From Prochlorococcus sp. AG-347-M23 (GTDB lineage Bacteria > Cyanobacteriota > Cyanobacteriia > PCC-6307 > Cyanobiaceae): 64,000 nt of DNA. Positions 8,228-18,500 of this stretch are shown here, one piece after another. The notes under the pieces are model-generated. The model made no database searches. It saw nothing but the letters and a program-made list of their open reading frames with translations, and was not told where the DNA came from. How positions within the stretch are numbered: the stretch's first letter is position 1; every line of letters starts with the position of its first letter. Position numbers and translations under genes: made by a program. The stretch is taken from NCBI GenBank assembly GCA_003278855.1, contig QCCU01000001.1, positions 155,945 through 219,944 on the forward strand, in the 5' to 3' direction.

Positions 8228-9211
8228 TTAATTGTTATTACAGCTTGGTAACTTTGATAACTTCAAAATATCATTTAGTGATTTCGCATAACTTTTAAGT
8301 TTGAAAGTCTCGGGATTAGTGATGGGAACATGATTAAAGTCATATTTCTTGATACTGAAGCTATCCCAAGGGGTGGTTTGGATGGGAAGAATTCTTAATA
8401 ATATTTTTAGAATTTTTTTTGTAAGAGGTATCGCAAAATATCTCCGCATATTGTTTCTTTTTAAAAGGGTAATTATGGCATGATCAATTGAAATAAATTT
8501 TTGACCTAGGACAAATTTTCTAAAGCCTTTATATTGCTCTTCTTTATGATTTTTAATTAGAAATCCACAAATTTGAGCGATATCATTTGCGTGTATAAAG
8601 TGAAATTTAGAATCGATTTTTAAAAATCTTGCTAACCAAAGCCATTTCGCGATTTCTTTCAATCCACTAGTTAAAAAACTTACAGGATATCTACTTTTTT
8701 TTCCAAGATTTCCTCCAAAAACCAAGGTAGGGAAAACGGCGAAAGTTTTCTCTGCAAATGAGCTTTCTCTAAGTCTCTGGAAACATTCGTATTTTGTTTG
8801 AATATACTCTGTTCCATAAATCAATGATTCCCTCATTAATTCTGTTTGGGGATCAAGAATGCTAGCTGTTGAAAAATAAATAATCTTTTCTAACTTTTCA
8901 ATATCAAGCATTTCAAGTAATTCTTCAAAAGCTTTAATGTTTACTTCATAGGCTCTTTTTGGATCTCCCCAAGCTGTAGCAGTATGTATTAGGTAATTAA
9001 TTTGACTAATTTCCTTTTTATATCTATGTGATTCCCTGATATCACAGACCATTAACTTGACTTTTTTATTTTCTTGAACAGAAATTGGTAACTTACTTTT
9101 ATCTCTTACCATAAGATAAAGTCTGAATTTTGTGTTTTTTAAAAACCAATTAACTAAATATTGGCCAACACATCCATTCGCACCTGTGATTAGTAAGTTT
9201 TTATATGCCAA
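8228..9211 (-). CDS. NAD(P)-dependent epimerase/dehydratase (extended SDR)
   Basis: A 327-residue extended short-chain dehydrogenase/reductase. The nucleotide-binding G-x-x-G-x-x-G is at residues about 10-16 (T-G-A-N-G-C-V-G-Q). The catalytic Tyr-x-x-x-Lys is Y-I-Q-T-K near residue 137, with an upstream Ser/Thr-rich F-S-T-A-S. The C-terminal substrate domain is not distinctive, so a sugar-nucleotide, steroid-like or flavonoid-like substrate cannot be chosen. It starts 8 bases after hemE, in the same direction, so it is likely co-transcribed with that tetrapyrrole gene. Link to chlorophyll metabolism is context only. Confidence 0.82.
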   Translation of the reverse strand: MAYKNLLITGANGCVGQYLVNWFLKNTKFRLYLMVRDKSKLPISVQENKKVKLMVCDIRESHRYKKEISQINYLIHTATAWGDPKRAYEVNIKAFEELLEMLDIEKLEKIIYFSTASILDPQTELMRESLIYGTEYIQTKYECFQRLRESSFAEKTFAVFPTLVFGGNLGKKSRYPVSFLTSGLKEIAKWLWLARFLKIDSKFHFIHANDIAQICGFLIKNHKEEQYKGFRKFVLGQKFISIDHAIITLLKRNNMRRYFAIPLTKKILKILLRILPIQTTPWDSFSIKKYDFNHVPITNPETFKLKSYAKSLNDILKLSKLPSCNNN

Positions 9212-9219
9212 GACTTTGA

Positions 9220-10272
9220 CTAGTAAGTGAGTTTTTTCCCATGTTCAAAAAATGTTTGAGCATTCTCTTCTGGAGTCCCAGGTAAAATTCCATGACCCAA
9301 ATTAAGAATATATTTCCTGTCTTTAATTTTATTGAAAGTATTATCTATCCTTTCTTTTATTGTTTCTTTGTCTCCGAATAAAATGCCAGGGTCAACATTA
9401 CCTTGAATTCCTATCCCACTAGGGATTCTTTTACAAACCTCTTCAATATCTACTGTCCAATCTAATGAGATTATATCTACTCCAGTTTTTGCCATCCTTT
9501 CTATAACTCCAGCACTTCCTGAAATGTAAAGTATTACTGGTGTTTCAGGGTATTCTGCTTTTACAATGTCAACAACTTTTTTTTGATACGGCCCAGCAAA
9601 GATATCGTAATCTTGTGGGCTTAGTTGGCCTGCCCATGAATCAAAAATTTGTACTACTTGAGCTCCAGATTTTATTTGATATTTAAGATATTCACCAATA
9701 GATTTTGCAAAATGATCAAGAAGTTTATGAAGTAAATCTGGTTCTTTAAAAGCCATTGATTTTATTAAAGAATAATTTTTACTGCTTTTCCCTTCAACTA
9801 CATATGCAGCAAGAGTCCAAGGTGCGCCAACAAAACCTAAAACTGTTGCCTCATTATTCACATCTTTTTTTAGCGAAGAAAGAACTTGCCCAACAAAACT
9901 TAAACTCTCACAAGGATTTAATTTTTTTAAATTTTCTACCTGGTTAAGAGTTCTTATTGGGTCCTCAATTATTGGACCTTTACTTTCTATTATTTCAAAA
10001 TTTATGCCCATCCCTGGAAGAGGTGTGAGAATATCTGAAAAAAGGATCACACCATCAGGTTTGAAAGCATGAAAAGGCTGCATTGAAATCTCATATGATA
10101 GTTCTGGATTCTCAGACCTCTCTCTGAAGCTTGGGTAACGCTCCCTTAAATCTCTATAGATTTTCATATATCTTCCTGCTTGCCTCATCATCCATACTGG
10201 AGGCCTATTTACTTTTTTACCTAATGCGGCAGAAAGTAGGAGCGGTAAATTTTCACCCATTTTTGAATTCAA
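9220..10272 (-). CDS. hemE: uroporphyrinogen decarboxylase
   Basis: HemE removes four carboxyl groups from uroporphyrinogen III to give coproporphyrinogen III, in the heme and chlorophyll pathway. The 350 residues are full length. The signature [14 protein letters not shown] (residues about 18-31), the substrate-binding [12 protein letters not shown], and the late [11 protein letters not shown] are all present. Met1 or Met5 could be the start; Met5 (M-G-E-N-L-P-L-L-L) fits cyanobacterial relatives well. It lies between glgB, about 110 bases upstream, and the epimerase gene 8 bases downstream. Confidence 0.97.
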   Translation of the reverse strand: MNSKMGENLPLLLSAALGKKVNRPPVWMMRQAGRYMKIYRDLRERYPSFRERSENPELSYEISMQPFHAFKPDGVILFSDILTPLPGMGINFEIIESKGPIIEDPIRTLNQVENLKKLNPCESLSFVGQVLSSLKKDVNNEATVLGFVGAPWTLAAYVVEGKSSKNYSLIKSMAFKEPDLLHKLLDHFAKSIGEYLKYQIKSGAQVVQIFDSWAGQLSPQDYDIFAGPYQKKVVDIVKAEYPETPVILYISGSAGVIERMAKTGVDIISLDWTVDIEEVCKRIPSGIGIQGNVDPGILFGDKETIKERIDNTFNKIKDRKYILNLGHGILPGTPEENAQTFFEHGKKLTY

Positions 10273-10384
10273 TATGTTTTTAAAAAAAAATTTTAAAATT
10301 CCAACTTAAAAATCTTACAATGCTAAGCTGAGCAAAAGCGTTATATGAACATTTATTATGATGCACTAAGTTAAATGAGCTTTC

Positions 10385-12649
10385 TTATTTTTTTGATTGA
10401 TGTTTGAAGATACTCACGCTTAATGGGGGCAAAGCAAGTTCTAGAGCATTTTGATAATCATGAATATTGTAATTTATAGTATCTTTACCTCCCATATTTC
10501 CTTTATTACTGCCTCCATATCTAAATCCATCTGAATTAAATATCTCCTTATAAAATCCTTCTACAGGAACACCTACTTTATATGAACCATGAGTATTAGG
10601 TGTAAAGTTGGCAACTACAACAAGCCACTCATTGGTATCGTTTTCTCTTCTCATAAAACTTATTACCGAATTAGATTTGTCATTACAATCAATCCATTGG
10701 AATCCATAAGGATCAAAGTCATTTTTCCATAACGCAGGTTCATTTTTATAAAGTACGTTTAGGTCATCTATTAAATTTCTGATACCTTTATGAGGTTCAA
10801 ATTCTAGTAACTCCCATTGCAGATCATCCCAAACATTCCATTCTTGTCTTTGTCCAAATTCCATTCCCATAAATATAGTTTTTTTACCAGGGTGGGTCCA
10901 CATATAAGTTAGTAAAGCTCGAGTATTTGCATATTTCTTCCAGTCATCGCCAGGCATTTTATGCAAAAGATGACTCTTCCCATGGACAACCTCATCATGA
11001 CTTAGAGCAAGCATAAAGTTCTCTGTATAGTTATATGTTATTGAGAAAGTTACACTATTCTGATGGAATTGCCTAAACCAGGGATCTATCTCAAAATAAT
11101 CGAGCATATCGTGCATCCATCCCATATTCCATTTCAAATTAAATCCTAACCCTCCCATATCAGTTGGTTTGGTAACCATTGGCCAAGTTGTTGATTCTTC
11201 AGCTATTGAAAGTGCACCTGGGAAATGTTGGAAGAGTACATGATTAGCCTGTTGAAGAAATTTAACGGCTTCAATATTTTCATTCCCACCATTTTCATTG
11301 GGTATCCATTCCCCGTCTGGGCGTAGATAATCTCTATAAAGCATTGAAGCTACAGCATCTACTCTTATGCCATCAATATGAAACTCTTCAAACCAATAAA
11401 CTAGGTTGGCTACTAAGAAATTTCTTACTTCGTTTCTGCTGTAATTAAATATTAAGGTTCCCCATTCCTTGTGTTCACCTATGCGTGAATCTCCATGCTC
11501 ATAAAGATGACAACCATCAAAAAATGCTAAACCATGCTTATCTTTTGGGAAATGACCAGGTACCCAATCAAGAATTACTCCTATACCCTCTTCATGACAT
11601 TTATTCACAAACTCTCTAAATTCATTTGGGGTGCCAAATCTACTTGTTGGTGCATACCAGCCTGTAACCTGGTATCCCCATGAGCCATCAAAAGGATGTT
11701 CAGATATTGGCATTAGTTCAATATGTGTAAATCCTCTCTCTTTTACGTATGGGATGAGTTTTTCTGTTAATTCTGGATAAGTTAATAATCTTGTCCCAGG
11801 TTTTAAATCCGCAGCAGCCACTGGGTCTCTTGGTTCACCATTGTCTTCAAGATATTTATTATCTGATGATTCATGGAGCCAACTTCCTAAATGCATTTCA
11901 TAAACTGAAATTGGCTTATTAATTTGACTGGAAGAATCTCTATTTGAAATCCAAGAACTATCATTCCAATTAAAGCTTTTCAATTTTGAAACTATTGAAC
12001 CATTTTGAGGCCTGATTTCATGAAGGAAACCATATGGATCGGCTTTCTCATAAATATGCCCTTGTTGTGTTCTTATTTCATATTTGTAGGTGTCTCCCTC
12101 TTGCATTATTGGCATGAATAATTCCCAAATTCCCCCTAATCTTTTTTGCATTGGATGATGTCTTCCATCCCAAGAATTTATATCTCCAATTATCGAGATT
12201 GATTTTGCATTTGGAGCCCAAATACAAAACATGACTCCTTTTTGATTATTTTCTTCAATTATATGTGCTCCCATTTTTTCCCAAATATGATGATGATTAC
12301 CCTCTGCAAAAAGATGCCTATCAACTTCTCCCATCCACTCTTCTTTGTATGACCAAGGGTCATGTTGTGTATGTGTAATCCCACCTCGTGAAATATTTAT
12401 TTCGTAATCAGAATTTGGATTTTCAGGCAGGATTGCTTCAAAAAGCCATTTATGATTTATGCTTTCCGCCTTATAGGTATTATTTTTATAATTTATTTTT
12501 ACTTCGTCAGCTTCAGGGATCCATACCCTTATTACCCATTGTTCTTCGTAAAAATGAGGACCTAATATTTTTAATGGATTATCATTGCAACAATTTTCTA
12601 GGTTGATAGCTTCTGATTTAATCCAGTCTGCTTGAATTGTCTCGATCAT
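10385..12649 (-). CDS. glgB: 1,4-alpha-glucan branching enzyme
   Basis: GlgB makes the alpha-1,6 branch points of glycogen, the night-time carbon store. The 754-residue protein has two N-terminal CBM48-like beta-sandwich regions (about 25-115 and 130-225), a GH13 barrel (about 250-620) and a C-terminal beta domain. Catalytic features: nucleophile Asp431 in [10 protein letters not shown], the acid Glu484 in S-I-A-E-E-S-T, and the [10 protein letters not shown] motif. The partner synthase glgA lies elsewhere in this window, at 39.9 kb. The CocE-like gene is 52 bases upstream. Confidence 0.97.
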   Translation of the reverse strand: MIETIQADWIKSEAINLENCCNDNPLKILGPHFYEEQWVIRVWIPEADEVKINYKNNTYKAESINHKWLFEAILPENPNSDYEINISRGGITHTQHDPWSYKEEWMGEVDRHLFAEGNHHHIWEKMGAHIIEENNQKGVMFCIWAPNAKSISIIGDINSWDGRHHPMQKRLGGIWELFMPIMQEGDTYKYEIRTQQGHIYEKADPYGFLHEIRPQNGSIVSKLKSFNWNDSSWISNRDSSSQINKPISVYEMHLGSWLHESSDNKYLEDNGEPRDPVAAADLKPGTRLLTYPELTEKLIPYVKERGFTHIELMPISEHPFDGSWGYQVTGWYAPTSRFGTPNEFREFVNKCHEEGIGVILDWVPGHFPKDKHGLAFFDGCHLYEHGDSRIGEHKEWGTLIFNYSRNEVRNFLVANLVYWFEEFHIDGIRVDAVASMLYRDYLRPDGEWIPNENGGNENIEAVKFLQQANHVLFQHFPGALSIAEESTTWPMVTKPTDMGGLGFNLKWNMGWMHDMLDYFEIDPWFRQFHQNSVTFSITYNYTENFMLALSHDEVVHGKSHLLHKMPGDDWKKYANTRALLTYMWTHPGKKTIFMGMEFGQRQEWNVWDDLQWELLEFEPHKGIRNLIDDLNVLYKNEPALWKNDFDPYGFQWIDCNDKSNSVISFMRRENDTNEWLVVVANFTPNTHGSYKVGVPVEGFYKEIFNSDGFRYGGSNKGNMGGKDTINYNIHDYQNALELALPPLSVSIFKHQSKK

Positions 12650-12701
12650 GACTGGTAGATATTAAGGATTAATAATATCAAATGATTAACCAAAAAAATA
12701 A

Positions 12702-14282
12702 TTATTTACTAAAAAAAGGGGTCATTTTCATAAATGTTTTATTAAGGCTGAAACTTAGAGTAATAATTCTATGATTTGCTGAAGGTGCCCCAATATTTCC
12801 TTCCCCAAATCCAGGATTAACTCCAATAGCTGGATAAGCTGCTGCAGATATTGATAAGCGAAGTCTGCTTCCTTTAATCAAACAAATATTTGTTGGCTGC
12901 ATTGTTATTTGATAAATGCATTCTTCACTTATTTTGGAGTTTTTAACCCTTAAGAATCCTGTTGAAAATTGATTCACCTTCTCATTACCTTCTTCAACTA
13001 GGGATAAAGCAAGGCAGATATCGAAATTGGGCTGATCACTTTTTACAAGGATTTCTAATTTGGGAACTCCTGTGAAATATTGATCTTCTTCAAAATAATT
13101 AGTTTGAAAAACACCTACATCCAGGCGTTTATCAATAATATTTCTATTAAAGCTTCCTGGATTTGGACCTAAATGTCCACCGTCAGATGGAGTAGGTCTC
13201 CATGGGTCACTAACAATTATGAACCATCCTGAGCCTTTCGAATTTATGGTCAGACTTCCATCTTCAACCTCTATATTCGCTGTACCATCGCTTTTTAGTC
13301 CAAAAATAAATTCAGGGTGAAATTTATTATCCAATTCTTCCCATTTATTTAACGAAATATTCCATATTTTTTTCTCGTCTTTTAAATTCTTTGAATTTAA
13401 TTTCTCATCTGATTTTAAATATTTATCAAAAAATTTTAATAAAGATTCTTGTGATCCCTCCCACCAATTTAGATGTGTCGCATTCCCAATAATAATTTCT
13501 GGGTTTCCACCAGCTTCTTTAGATTGTTTATAAAGATCAAAGGCACCTTTTAAATGTGGATCCCAAAGCCCTCCAATAATTAACATAGGTTGTTTAATCC
13601 ATGTTGATATTGGTTTAAATTCTTCAAATGGGCTTGCATTATTTAAATTTTCAAGCCATTCTAAAACAAAGCTACTAGGATCATATTTTTTTAAAGTATC
13701 AATTCCTTCCCTTAAATAACTTTTATTTTCTAAGGCCAATCTTATCTTTTCCCACTCAAAAAATTTATTTTCTCTTTTCATTTTTAGTGCTGAGATTTGA
13801 AGCCCCCATGCAATATTGTTGTGCCACCAATATGCTCCTCCATCTGAACACCAATGATCCTTAATGTTCATCCCAGTCATTGCTGGAGATAAACAATCGG
13901 GCGGCTTTGAATTTGACTCGCCAGTTAATTGAGTAAATCCTTGATATGAAAAACCATATAAGCCAAGTTTTCCATTACATTCTTCTAGAGATCTTACCCA
14001 TTCATGTGTTTCTGAAGTGTCGCTAGCTTCTTGAGAAAAACCATTAAAAACTCCTTCAGAAGAACCCATACCTCTAACATCTTGGATTATTACCATATAC
14101 CCTTTAGAAGCCCACCATTCAGGGTGGGAATAGGTAATAGTTGAAGCTATTTCCTTGCCATAAGGTTGTCTCATCAACAATGCAGGCCATGGCCCATTAC
14201 CATCAGGCAACCAGATTCTCGATATAAGCCTTACTCCATCTCTAAGTACTAGAGACTTATCAAACCATCTTGAACCAGACAT
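12702..14282 (-). CDS. CocE/NonD family serine hydrolase (X-Pro dipeptidyl-peptidase-like)
   Basis: A 526-residue alpha/beta hydrolase of the CocE/NonD family, which includes cocaine esterase, glutaryl-acylase relatives and Xaa-Pro dipeptidyl peptidases. Visible features are the R-D-G-V-R-L N-terminal strand, the oxyanion Tyr in R-Q-P-Y-G-K (residues 38-43), the D-V-R-G-M-G-S-S-E-G motif, and nucleophile Ser112 in Y-G-F-S-Y-Q-G. A late Asp (G-G-L-W-D-P) and His (N-A-T-H-L-N-W-W) complete the triad. The C-terminal 200 residues form the usual jelly-roll PepX_C domain. No signal peptide is seen, so it is likely cytoplasmic. The natural substrate is unknown. Confidence 0.85.
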   Translation of the reverse strand: MSGSRWFDKSLVLRDGVRLISRIWLPDGNGPWPALLMRQPYGKEIASTITYSHPEWWASKGYMVIIQDVRGMGSSEGVFNGFSQEASDTSETHEWVRSLEECNGKLGLYGFSYQGFTQLTGESNSKPPDCLSPAMTGMNIKDHWCSDGGAYWWHNNIAWGLQISALKMKRENKFFEWEKIRLALENKSYLREGIDTLKKYDPSSFVLEWLENLNNASPFEEFKPISTWIKQPMLIIGGLWDPHLKGAFDLYKQSKEAGGNPEIIIGNATHLNWWEGSQESLLKFFDKYLKSDEKLNSKNLKDEKKIWNISLNKWEELDNKFHPEFIFGLKSDGTANIEVEDGSLTINSKGSGWFIIVSDPWRPTPSDGGHLGPNPGSFNRNIIDKRLDVGVFQTNYFEEDQYFTGVPKLEILVKSDQPNFDICLALSLVEEGNEKVNQFSTGFLRVKNSKISEECIYQITMQPTNICLIKGSRLRLSISAAAYPAIGVNPGFGEGNIGAPSANHRIITLSFSLNKTFMKMTPFFSK

Positions 14283-14289
14283 TTAGGCT

Positions 14290-14562
14290 TTAGATGATGT
14301 CTGGACAGTGCAGCCCAATGACGTAAATAGAAAAGATCTCTGCATTAACGGGAGTTAACTTTTTTTTGTTTGAGACATAATCTATGGCTTTATCTGAACT
14401 AGCTGAAATACCTTTTGAATTAAACTCTCTAAACTTATTACATAAATTCTTAGCTTCGTTTGGATTCTTTTTTACACTTTCCAATAAGTTAGATTGACTA
14501 AAAACAGGGTATATAGAGTTGGAAAACAAAAATAATAAGAATAACAAAGGTTTCATTACCAC
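14290..14562 (-). CDS. small secreted conserved hypothetical protein
   Basis: A 90-residue protein I cannot name. Residues 1-22 form a typical Sec signal peptide (M-V-M-K, Phe/Leu core, cleavage near V-F-S-Q). The mature part of about 68 residues is helical and charged, with two Cys residues (in N-L-C-N-K and the C-terminal L-H-C-P-D) that could form a disulfide in the periplasm or lumen. It ends 7 bases before the CocE-like gene and follows the DUF4332 gene by 46 bases on the same strand, so it is probably part of one transcript. Confidence 0.65.
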   Translation of the reverse strand: MVMKPLLFLLFLFSNSIYPVFSQSNLLESVKKNPNEAKNLCNKFREFNSKGISASSDKAIDYVSNKKKLTPVNAEIFSIYVIGLHCPDII

Positions 14563-14608
14563 TGACTTTTTCTAAATTCTACATTAAAAAATTTTTTTAT
14601 CCAAGATT

Positions 14609-15016
14609 TCAAATAGATTTTTCTATTTGACTAGCTTTTTTAATCCATTCTTTTAATAGAGTAAAAGTTGTATCCGTCTCAGTTTTTACTCTAAGAATTC
14701 TTTCTAATCTCCCAATTTTGCGTTCTAATTCGTAAGGAGTAGATAGTGATAATGCTTTTAGAGAAGATATACCGCAATGTAAAAGTAGATATGCTTGCGG
14801 TGGAGAAATTCCAATTTCTTTTTTAAAAATAGCTATAGTCCTAATTTTCTTTAGATTATTCAATGTACATAGTGCAGATTTTCTTTGAATCTCATTTATA
14901 TCTAAGTCTGAAAGATTACTTAATTTTTCAAAGTCAGTTAGATTATTTCGAATAAAAAAAGATTTCTCATGTCTAAAATTATTTGGCAAAAAGTCTAAAA
15001 ATTTTTTAATTTTCAT
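14609..15016 (-). CDS. DUF4332 family protein
   Basis: A 135-residue cytoplasmic protein with the helix-hairpin-helix-like repeats of DUF4332: the segments S-P-P-Q-A-Y-L-L-L-H-C-G-I-S-S-L-K-A-L (about 85-103) and T-P-Y-E-L-E-R-K-I-G-R-L-E-R resemble HhH units that in other proteins contact nucleic acids. The role of the family is unknown. Its start overlaps the last 11 bases of the Ycf51-like gene, which implies translational coupling with that membrane protein. Confidence 0.6.
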   Translation of the reverse strand: MKIKKFLDFLPNNFRHEKSFFIRNNLTDFEKLSNLSDLDINEIQRKSALCTLNNLKKIRTIAIFKKEIGISPPQAYLLLHCGISSLKALSLSTPYELERKIGRLERILRVKTETDTTFTLLKEWIKKASQIEKSI

Positions 15017-15470
15017 TTTTTAGAGACAAATTCATTTTGACATTTTTTTGAACTTCTCCTATTACGACTGGCTTACTTACATTATCCGAAATTTTTTCAA
15101 GTTTCCTTATCTTTATTTTTACGTTTGCACCCGATCGGCTCCCTTTCAATAAGTTTTCCGATAATTGTTCTAAAGTTGGTTCGATAGATTCTTCTGGAAA
15201 GTCATCATCTGCTTTAGCAATAATCAAATCGAACCCATTGTCATAAACAATTGGAAGATATTTTGCATCTTCTATTACTACTTTTTCGCTATAACTTTGT
15301 ATAAATGCCCAACTACTTAAAGAAAGTAATAATGAAAAGATAGTTGCTCCAATTATTCGAAATTTAAAGCCAAAATTAAAGATAAAAGCTGTTATGGTGC
15401 AAATAAAAAGAAATATTCCGAAGTATCCAAAAAATTTGGGTGTGTTCTCTAATAGTTCAAAAAAAGACAT
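15006..15470 (-). CDS. Ycf51-like (DUF2518) membrane protein
   Basis: A 154-residue protein matching the Ycf51/DUF2518 family, conserved in cyanobacteria and some plastid genomes and of unknown function. Two membrane helices are visible at about residues 13-32 and 37-56, followed by a soluble domain that includes an acidic stretch (A-D-D-D-F-P-E-E-S) and a Lys-rich beta segment. It is the first gene of the minus-strand block running to clpB and is transcribed divergently from the TamB-like gene, with only about 50 bases shared as upstream region. Confidence 0.72.
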   Translation of the reverse strand: MSFFELLENTPKFFGYFGIFLFICTITAFIFNFGFKFRIIGATIFSLLLSLSSWAFIQSYSEKVVIEDAKYLPIVYDNGFDLIIAKADDDFPEESIEPTLEQLSENLLKGSRSGANVKIKIRKLEKISDNVSKPVVIGEVQKNVKMNLSLKNEN

Positions 15471-15522
15471 TTAGTGGCTTTGACCTGATTAATTTCTTAT
15501 ATTTTGTAAGCCTACTCTATTT

Positions 15523-18500
15523 TTGGGCTCTAACTTGAAAAAAATTAGATCTCTAAATTTAAATACTAAGATTCTTTTGGTAGGGATGCTTTTACCTTTA
15601 GGTTTTTTAGGCACTTTTTTATTAAATAATTTTTTAAAAGAAACTTATAGTTCTAGGAAATTAGAACTAGAAAAAAGTATTGAGAATCTTTTAGATAAAA
15701 ATGTTGCTTTAGGTGATTATGTCGGGATTAGATTTCTAGGTATTTCTTTGGGTAATTCAAAAATTAATGATAAAAACAATATAGATTCTGAAATTACAGC
15801 CAATAATGTATATGTTGGCATTATGCCTTTTAGATCTTTTTTAAAACAAAAATGGATTGTAAAAATAAGTCCTAAGGAAGCCACCATAAATATAGATAGA
15901 GATTTTTTCAAAAGGGACGAATCTTATAAAGATGATCGAATTAAAAAAAAATCAAAATCTAAGTATGATTTGAACTTTAATTTAAATAAATATTCAGATC
16001 TGAAGCTTAATAATGCAGGATTAAAAACAAAAGTAAAAGGTAATGTTATTTACAAGTCAAGAAATAGACAAATCATTGCAAATATAAATGCAAATTTTGA
16101 TGAAAAAGGTTTTTTAAAATTTAAATTTAATACAAAATTAAATCAAGACTTTTTAAAACTGGATTTATTTTCTAAGGGTTTAGATCTTGATAATTCTGAA
16201 TATATTATTGGTAATAGAAAAATTAGCTTTAAAAAGGGTACCTTTAAATCTAACTTTAAATTTAATAAATCATCAAAGCGCACATTTTGTGAAGGAAGAT
16301 TTTCTTTTACTAATTTAAAAATAAAACCTGAAGATTTCGCGGAGAATATAAATTCAGATTCAACTTGGTTTATTTGTAAAGAAAATAATTTAATGGGAAA
16401 CTCCGAAAACTTAAATTACGGAACTTTGACTTCGAATTTTAATCTAAATATCCCATTTAAAAAAAGTTCTAATAATATTGATTTAAAAGGAAGTATTGGA
16501 TATGTTAATAGCCTGAATCCAGATATCAAATTATCGGGTAATATGCCCTATTGGTTTGATAGAAGAGGCATTAATTTTGGCGATATAGATTCTAATTTCA
16601 AAATAAATAGAACTCAATTATCTAATTTAAATATTTTCCGAAAAAATGATATAAGGGGTTTCATTACTGCTAGAGGGGAATTAAAAGGAAAAATTACTGA
16701 TCCTGATATTTCTATAAACTTTAATGTTGATTATCCTCACTTTAAAGGCATCCGCATTAGAGAAATATGGGAGGGAGATATTAAAAATGAAAATAACGAA
16801 TTTCTGCTAAATATGAAAAATAGATATTCTCCAATCCCTTCATTTCTCTCAATTAAGTTTGATTCTGATCTTAAACTAGATAATGCAAATTTTATAAGAG
16901 TTTTTAACTCAAATAAAGGGACTTTAGGTATAGTCAGTGAGGACGATAGTTATAACTGGCGAGCGGATAATTTTCCTCTTGATGAGCTTGAATTATCTTT
17001 AAACAAAAATCAATTCAATAGAATTGACGGAATTATTAATGGTGAGGGATCAATTTCGTCAGATCAGTCATCCCTTGATGGGAGACTTGCTTGGAGTTTA
17101 GGTAAATATAGGAATATTAATCTAGCTAATTCATTATTTGATTTCAGCGCAAAAAATAATTATTTTTATATAAATTCTTCCTTGTATCCAATTGATGGAG
17201 GAGTCATTGAAGTCGAATATGATTCAAACAAAAATAATTTTATTAATTCAGAATTCAAGAATGTAAGCACTAGTTGGACTATCCTTACCGCTGTTGATAT
17301 TTTTAACTTTGATAATAAAAAAGTTATTCCAATAAGTAAATCAAATATATTGGATGATTTGGAAATAAACAATGATAATAAATCATTTAAAGAAAGGCTC
17401 GACTTTATAAAAAACTTTATTGAAAATAGTAATGTGCTAGAGGACAAATTTAATTTGCAAAAATATTTAAATAAATTTAGAAGTAGATACAACGCGGAAA
17501 TTACTATTCAGGGCGATAGACCAGTCAACTATAAATTGAATGCAAAATTAAATGGTTATCTTGATGTACCTAAAGATGACTATGAGGGTAATAAAGAGGA
17601 ATTTTCTATTGATTTGGAAGGAGGATTATTAACAGGGAAGGGTTCTTTAAGAATTAATAAATTACCATTGAGTACTGCAAATATCTTTTTAAACAAACCA
17701 AGAGATTTTCTTGGAGGGTTAGATATGACTTTATTTTATGATCTTGATACAAAATCTTTCTCTAGTGAAATTTCTTCCAATAATTCATCAATTAAAAATA
17801 ACACAATCATATTTAATAAAGGACTAGTTGAATTTGATAATTCTATTTTTGATATTGATTTTTCACTTCTAATAAATGATTCTGAAATTCCAATTAATAT
17901 TGAAGGCTCAATACCTATAAATAAATTAGATAACTTAGATCTAAGATTGATTGGGAATGGAAAATTTATTGAGTTAATAGATATTTTTGCTGATGAATAC
18001 TTTACCTTTAAAGAAGGTGATGTGAATCTTAGGATGATTCTAAAAGGAACCTTAAATAAACCTCTATTAAATGGATTTGTCGTAATTAAAGATTCTGAAA
18101 TTGATTTTTTCAACAACATAATAAAGGATATTAATACCATAATAATTTTTGATTTTGATTCTTTAGAGATCAATAATCTACAAGCAAAGACTGAAGATTC
18201 TGGGAAAATTTTTATAAAGGGGTCTTTGCCTTTTTATAGTAAGAATGATTCTGAGAAGGCAGAAATTAATTTGATAACGAATAGATTTACTTTAAAGAAA
18301 GATAATTTTAATTTTTTAGTAGATTCAGATATCGATTTAAGCGGATCATTTGAAAGTCCTGTTTTGGGAGGTTCTCTAGCTTTTAATAATGGATTTATTA
18401 ATTTTAATAGCACCAATCAAAATAATAAAAAAGAAAATAATCTCATACAAAAAGAAGATAAAAAAGATTGGCCAGAACTCTATTGGAATAATAATGAAAA

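Noticed and set aside
17166..18416. Several minus-strand ORFs inside the TamB-like gene
   Set aside because: They are antisense shadows of an Asn/Lys/Ile-rich coding frame and have no start signals or recognisable domains.
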